Assembly: GCA_031275395.1 (NCBI GenBank)
Contig: JAISOU010000075.1
Span: forward strand, 1-20,453
Source: Helicobacteraceae bacterium
GTDB taxonomy: Bacteria; Campylobacterota; Campylobacteria; Campylobacterales; SZUA-545
Direction: 5' to 3'
Length of the DNA: 20,453 bases
This document shows, one piece after another, positions 16,910 through 20,453 of this stretch (its first letter is position 1; each line of letters opens with the position of its first letter). The position numbers and the translations under genes were made by a program. The notes below the pieces were generated by a model. The model had not been told where the DNA came from. It saw only the letters and a program-made list of their open reading frames with translations, and searched no databases.

Positions 16910-17122
16910 CATAAAGATCGCAAGCGTCAAATCCGCGACGCGAACAAAACCGCTTTTGCGTCGTTTGTATCCATAAAGAATAATCGCGATCAACGCTTCC
17001 AGCCCGCCTTGCCTAGCTCCAAAAAAACGTAAAGCGACCTCGTTCGCGGGAGGATAAAGATTGAAAGTTAATTTGATGGGCTTTTATTGCGTCGCGGCGT
17101 ATTTGGATAGTATGCGATCCAT
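16907..17122 (-). pseudogene. Remnant of a small membrane protein gene, in-frame stop at codon 13
   Basis: From ATG 17122 a frame reads MDRILSKYAATQ, then TAA (17086-17084), then 58 open codons to TAA 16907. The later part includes NLYPPANEVALRFFGARQGG, a hydrophobic LEALIAIILYGY, and basic KRRKSGF, with codon choice like the neighbouring genes. The pattern FFGARQ-G-x-EAL followed by a hydrophobic segment vaguely recalls DoxX/DUF4345-type membrane proteins, but I cannot confirm this. It overlaps the 98-codon ORF in another frame, and the two could be pieces of one frameshifted gene. Confidence 0.3.
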
Positions 17123-17309
17123 TTAGCGTATCGGTTTCTTTAATCCATTCTTTTTGATCGAAGCTTAAGATATTTTTAATCGTTAATATCTCGTCGTTTG
17201 TAAAACCGCTTTTAGCGTTAATGTTAAATAGCTTTTTTACGCTTGAAAAATCGATCGTCGCAACGCCTTCAAATAGAACGAAGCGCGGCGTCCAAAAACG
17301 CCGCGCCAA
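17013..17309 (-). CDS. Hypothetical ORF, possibly a gene fragment
   Basis: This 98-codon ORF opens with TTG 17309 inside the hairpin behind the chemotaxis gene and has no good ribosome-binding site. Residues about 14 to 80 look coding: VATIDFSSVKKLFNI, FTNDEILTIKNIL, QKEWIKETDTL. The stretch is AT-richer than its neighbours and contains no internal start codon. The tail overlaps another coding-like frame (16907-17122). I do not recognise a family. It is best read as the middle of a broken gene, though a real small gene is possible. Confidence 0.3.
   Translation of the reverse strand: MARRFWTPRFVLFEGVATIDFSSVKKLFNINAKSGFTNDEILTIKNILSFDQKEWIKETDTLNGSHTIQIRRDAIKAHQINFQSLSSRERGRFTFFWS
17283..17306 (-). 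terminator. 9-bp GC hairpin after the chemotaxis gene
   Basis: GCGCGGCGT (17283-17291) pairs perfectly with ACGCCGCGC (17298-17306) around a 6-base loop. It begins 7 bases past the stop codon of the chemotaxis gene on the minus strand. The following bases (TTCGTTCTATTTG) are only moderately T-rich. Confidence 0.6.
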
Positions 17310-17312
17310 ACG

Positions 17313-18971
17313 TTAGACTTTAAATCGCGCCATCGTCTCGCGCATCGTTACGGCGAGTTTGGCGATATTATCCGCCGCCGCGGAGGAGCTTTTCGCCGCT
17401 TCCGAGTTTTCGTCCGTCGCCTGCGCCACCTTTTCGACCTGTTCGGCTATCTGATGGCTAGCGCTCGATTGTTCGCTTAAAGCCGCCGTTATGTCGGCCA
17501 CCCGCACTTGAGCCTGCGAAGCGCCCTGCGCGATCTTGCCGATCGCCTCGCCTGCCTGTTCCGCAAGCGAAACGCCTTCGCTTACCATAGTCGCCGCGTG
17601 GGTCATAGACGAAACCGCCGTATGCGCGCTCTCCTGAATCGCGCTGATCATAGCGGCGATCTCGGTTGTCGCGCTTGTGGTGCGTTCGGCAAGTTTTCTG
17701 ATCTCGTCCGCCACGACGGCAAAGCCGCGCCCCTGCTCGCCCGCTCGCGCCGCTTCAATCGCCGCGTTCAACGCCAATAGATTGGTCTGATCGGCGACGT
17801 CTTTAATCGTCTGGACAATGCCCGATATTTGCTCGCTCTGCTTGCCAAGTTCCGCGATCGTTTCCGAAGAGCTTTGCACCGCGCGCGACATATTCTGCAT
17901 TTCGACGACGGTTTTATTAACGATCGTCGCGCCGCTTTGCGAAAGCTCCATCACGCTTTCGGCGTTTTTGCTAGTTTCTTTGGCGTTCTCGCCTACCTGC
18001 GTAATACTCGCCGTCATCTCTTCCACACTCGCCGCCATATCGGAGCTAGAGTCGCTCGTCTTTTCGGAGGCGCTCGCCACGCGTCCGCTCAATTCGGCAA
18101 GCTCCGCGCTGGCTTTATCCAGTTGCTCCGTATTTCTTAAAAGCGCGGAAAACGCCGTTTGCAACGAATCGATCAGATTGTTGATGGTATTTCCCGTTCT
18201 GCCTACCTCGTCGTTTGCTCTGACCTGAATACGTTTTCTAAAATCGCCCGTGTGTTCGATCTCTTCGGTCATCGCCTGAATCCTTGTAAGCGGCTCGGTA
18301 ATAGAAACGGCGATCACAAACGCGATTGCGCCCAACAACGCCAGACCAATACAAATAACCACGATCATCTGAACATTGGTTCTTGAATAGGTGTCCGTCG
18401 CCGCTATGTTCATCTCCTCGGCGATGTCCTCTTGTAAGGCGATTAGATCCGCTATGGTGCGTTCGACAATCTCCGCGTGAGCCTTAAAACCTTGTATCAG
18501 CTTAATGTTGCCCTCTTCGTTAAAATCGCCGTTTCTCAGTTGATTGGCGATAGGCGTATATACGTCGCTTATAAACGCCCGATAATGCGTTTCTATCGTT
18601 TCAGATAGCTTTTTTTCCTTGTCGTTGCGCTCGGTTTTTTTGTAGTTTGTCCAGCCTTCGTCAAACTTTTTGCGCCAATATTCAGCGCTTTCAAGGTGAA
18701 CCGCAAGGGCGTGATCCGCGTGCGCGATCGCAAATCTGCTCCTTGGATCGTGTTGAAAGGCGAGTAATAGGTCGGCAACAATTTTGCCCAAAGCGCCGTT
18801 CATCGCGCCAAGTTCGGTCGCGGGCATAGCCGCCGCACTATACATAAGCTCGGTTTGCTTGTCCATACTTTTTACGCCCAAAAAGCCGAACACCCCTACC
18901 GATGTTACGCTGATTAAACCCACCAAAGTCAAAATAATAAGGCGCTTTCCAACGCTAATTCGCCTGATCAT
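17313..18971 (-). CDS. Methyl-accepting chemotaxis protein
   Basis: This 552-residue inner-membrane chemoreceptor signals to CheW/CheA. A short cytoplasmic start ([10 protein letters not shown]) is followed by TM1 (about 11-32). A periplasmic sensor of about 170 residues, of the four-helix-bundle type by its length and helical pattern, comes next. TM2 lies at about 202-224 and HAMP at about 222-275. The cytoplasmic coiled coil has the conserved tip [20 protein letters not shown] followed by [17 protein letters not shown] (about 389-425). The ligand cannot be read from sequence. ATG 18971 is preferred: AAAGGA precedes it by 7 bases and it gives a normal N-terminus; an in-frame start at 19025 would add 18 residues. 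It is divergent from panB. Complete. Confidence 0.93.
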   Translation of the reverse strand: MIRRISVGKRLIILTLVGLISVTSVGVFGFLGVKSMDKQTELMYSAAAMPATELGAMNGALGKIVADLLLAFQHDPRSRFAIAHADHALAVHLESAEYWRKKFDEGWTNYKKTERNDKEKKLSETIETHYRAFISDVYTPIANQLRNGDFNEEGNIKLIQGFKAHAEIVERTIADLIALQEDIAEEMNIAATDTYSRTNVQMIVVICIGLALLGAIAFVIAVSITEPLTRIQAMTEEIEHTGDFRKRIQVRANDEVGRTGNTINNLIDSLQTAFSALLRNTEQLDKASAELAELSGRVASASEKTSDSSSDMAASVEEMTASITQVGENAKETSKNAESVMELSQSGATIVNKTVVEMQNMSRAVQSSSETIAELGKQSEQISGIVQTIKDVADQTNLLALNAAIEAARAGEQGRGFAVVADEIRKLAERTTSATTEIAAMISAIQESAHTAVSSMTHAATMVSEGVSLAEQAGEAIGKIAQGASQAQVRVADITAALSEQSSASHQIAEQVEKVAQATDENSEAAKSSSAAADNIAKLAVTMRETMARFKV

Positions 18972-19014
18972 GTAATGTCCTTTCTCGTTCTGTAGTCTCG
19001 AAAACTCTAATTTA

Positions 19015-19020
19015 ATTATA
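19015..19020 (-). promoter_or_regulatory. Putative -10 element of the chemotaxis gene (TATAAT)
   Basis: The minus strand reads GGCTATAATTAAATTAG about 45 bases before ATG 18971. It lies next to the plus-strand panB candidate, so the two divergent promoters are nearly back to back. Confidence 0.45.
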
Positions 19021-19022
19021 GC

Positions 19023-19028
19023 CATAAT
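19023..19028 (+). promoter_or_regulatory. Putative -10 element of panB (CATAAT)
   Basis: GCCATAATACGC lies about 30 bases before GTG 19059. It is a five-of-six match to TATAAT and lies three bases from the opposite-strand TATAAT of the chemotaxis gene. Confidence 0.35.
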
Positions 19029-19058
19029 ACGCTTTCAATTTGAGAATGGGGGCGCTTC

Positions 19059-19850
19059 GTGGCAAAAACTACAATTCAATCGATAAAATCGGCGAAAAAT
19101 ACGCGAAAACTCGCGATGATCACGGCTTACGACGCGCTTTTTGCCGCGTTGATCGCGCCCGAAGCGGATATCGTGCTTGTGGGCGATAGCTTGGCGATGA
19201 GCTTTGGCGGGCATAGCGACACGCTCTCTATTACGTTCGACGAGATGATCTACCATACAAAAGCGGTTTGCAGGGGCGCTCCCGATTCGCTTGTCGTTTT
19301 CGATATGCCCTTTGGAAGCTACTCAAGCGCCAAAAACGCTTTGGAAAACGCGATCCGCGTATATAAGGAAACGGACGCGAGCGCCGTAAAAATCGAGGGC
19401 GGCGCGGAAAAAGCGGAAGTTATCAGGCGGCTGACGACCAACGCGATCGCCGTAATGGGACATATCGGCTTAATGCCGCAATACGCGCGACAAAGCGGCG
19501 GCTTTAAAGTGCAAGGCAAGGACGACGCGGCAGTCGAAAAGCTAATCGCCGACGCAAAAGCGATCGAAGCGGCGGGCGCGTTTGCGATCGTCCTAGAGGG
19601 CGTAAAGGCAAACGCCGCGAAATCAATCTCGCAAAGCGTCGGTATTCCCGTTATCGGCATAGGCGCGGGGAGCGATTGCGACGGACAGGTTTTAGTTTGG
19701 TCTGATCTGCTTGGCTTTTTCGAGGCGTTCAAGCCCAAGTTCGCAAGGCGTTACTTAGAAGGCGCGACGCTTGCGAGAGAGGCGATCGCCCGTTTTGCCG
19801 CCGACGTTAGATCGGGCGCGTTTCCAAGCGCCGACGAATCTTATATTTAA
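19059..19850 (+). CDS. panB: 3-methyl-2-oxobutanoate hydroxymethyltransferase
   Basis: PanB transfers a hydroxymethyl group from 5,10-methylene-tetrahydrofolate to alpha-ketoisovalerate to make ketopantoate, the first step of pantothenate synthesis. The 263 residues contain MITAYDALFA, VGDSLAMSFGG (metal ligand D43), VVFDMPFGSY (D82), VKIEGG (E113), GHIGLMPQ, and the catalytic base E180 in IVLEGV, followed by IPVIGIGAGSDCDGQVLV. The start is GTG 19059 with GGGGG upstream. The neighbouring DUF262 gene follows after 13 bases and may be co-transcribed, although the functions are unrelated. Confidence 0.96.
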   Translation: MAKTTIQSIKSAKNTRKLAMITAYDALFAALIAPEADIVLVGDSLAMSFGGHSDTLSITFDEMIYHTKAVCRGAPDSLVVFDMPFGSYSSAKNALENAIRVYKETDASAVKIEGGAEKAEVIRRLTTNAIAVMGHIGLMPQYARQSGGFKVQGKDDAAVEKLIADAKAIEAAGAFAIVLEGVKANAAKSISQSVGIPVIGIGAGSDCDGQVLVWSDLLGFFEAFKPKFARRYLEGATLAREAIARFAADVRSGAFPSADESYI

Positions 19851-19863
19851 TAAAGAAAAAGGC

Positions 19864-20453
19864 ATGCAAAAATATTCGGTAAATCAATATCTTATAGAAA
19901 CCGCATTGGCGTGGGTAAAAGGTAACGAGATAGCAATACCCGAAATCCAAAGACCGTTCGTATGGGATAGCTCCAAAGTGCGCGACTTGATGGACAGTCT
20001 CTATCAAGGTTATCCCGTAGGTTATCTGATCGCGTGGAAAAATCCCAATGTACGGCTAAAAGACGGGAGGATCAGCGAAGGGAAGAAAATCCTGATCGAC
20101 GGTCAGCAACGAATAACGGCGCTAACGGCGGCTATACTTGGACAATATGTCATCAACGGCGTATATGAACGAATAAAAATAAAAATCGCCTTTCATCCGA
20201 TTGACGAAAAGTTTGAAGTTCAAAATTCAGCTATTCTAAAAGATAAGACATGGCTACCCGATATTTCAGAAGTTGTAAACGGTAGCGTTTTGAAAATTGT
20301 CAGAGAGTATTTAAAGTTAAATCCAGATATGGACGAAGAGAAAATTGAAAAAAGTATAACCAACCTTGTCAATATTCCTAAAAAACAAATCGGATTAATT
20401 GAGCTTTCGTCCGATTTGGATATTGAAACCGTTACGGAGATTTTTATCCGCAT
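19864..20453 (+). CDS. DUF262 domain protein (GmrSD/ParB-like N-terminal part), cut by window end
   Basis: ATG 19864 opens a frame that stays open to the last base: 196 codons and 2 bases, with no stop. The DUF262 signatures are clear: IPEIQRPFVWDSSKVRDLMD (about 25-44), then YPVGYLIAW, and the nucleotide-site motif ILIDGQQRITALTAA (about 76-90). In the family this ParB/sulfiredoxin-like fold is the NTP-dependent half of GmrSD type IV restriction enzymes and of other antiphage proteins; the nuclease half (DUF1524, HNH) would lie downstream. Base composition becomes clearly AT-richer along the gene, and GCGATCGC is absent from it, consistent with horizontal acquisition. It begins 13 bases after panB with a weak AAGG ribosome-binding site. 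Confidence 0.88.
   Translation, partial: MQKYSVNQYLIETALAWVKGNEIAIPEIQRPFVWDSSKVRDLMDSLYQGYPVGYLIAWKNPNVRLKDGRISEGKKILIDGQQRITALTAAILGQYVINGVYERIKIKIAFHPIDEKFEVQNSAILKDKTWLPDISEVVNGSVLKIVREYLKLNPDMDEEKIEKSITNLVNIPKKQIGLIELSSDLDIETVTEIFIR

Noticed and set aside
16923-16970. 15-codon ORF as a trp leader peptide before trpA
   Set aside because: It has no tryptophan codons and no attenuator hairpins were found. The stretch lies within the gene remnant and upstream of the likely trpA promoter.
16981-17060. DUF1294 identity for the remnant before trpA
   Set aside because: The GG-x-x-AL and YKRRK pattern suggested it at first, but the longer frame (PPANEVALRFFGARQ) does not fit that family, so the family was left open.
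19319-20453. Minus-strand ORFs opposite panB and the DUF262 gene, including one reaching the window end
   Set aside because: panB and DUF262 motifs on the plus strand are unmistakable; the minus-strand translations are low-complexity shadows.

Overview
The window looks like chromosomal sequence from a member of the Campylobacterota (epsilonproteobacteria), perhaps an uncultured, host-associated Helicobacter relative. The reasons are the RNase J with a long charged N-terminal extension, the rsmA-rnj gene pair, the mostly -10-only promoters of the form gcTAAAAT or TACAAT, and the protein sequences themselves. By eye the base composition is near half GC, which is high for this phylum. The palindrome GCGATCGC is strongly over-represented.

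Layout. 1-188: intergenic, with a 16-bp inverted repeat. 189-3006 (-): rsmA then rnj, overlapping (16S rRNA dimethylation and RNase J). 3168-4676 (-): a secreted GLUG-repeat protein gene, open throughout except for one amber codon at codon 18. 4950-6341 (-): HtrA/DegP protease. 6418-12313 (+): agmatine deiminase family enzyme, DNA polymerase III alpha, and a UDP-glucuronate 4-epimerase-like enzyme. 12361-13744 (-): endonuclease IV and a small lipoprotein. 13782-13856 (+): tRNA-Glu(TTC). 13897-15768 (-): mnmG, with a possible coupled 14-codon leader ORF. 15849-15923 (-): tRNA-Gly(CCC). 15924-16145 (-): a decayed small membrane/zinc-ribbon gene directly behind trpA. 16142-16876 (-): trpA. 16907-17309 (-): remnants of unidentified genes. 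17313-18971 (-): methyl-accepting chemotaxis protein. 19059-19850 (+): panB. 19864 to the end (+): the first 196 codons of a DUF262 (GmrSD/ParB-like) protein, cut by the window edge.

Most of the content is housekeeping: RNA processing and modification (rnj, rsmA, mnmG, tRNAs), replication and repair (dnaE, nfo), biosynthesis (trpA, panB), envelope quality control (htrA) and chemotaxis. The less ordinary parts are the amber-interrupted GLUG surface protein, the cluster of broken small genes around trpA, the HIP1-like octamer, and the DUF262 gene at the right edge, which could be the start of a defence locus. I do not see a complete new multi-gene system inside the window. The DUF262 edge and the GLUG gene are the places to look further.
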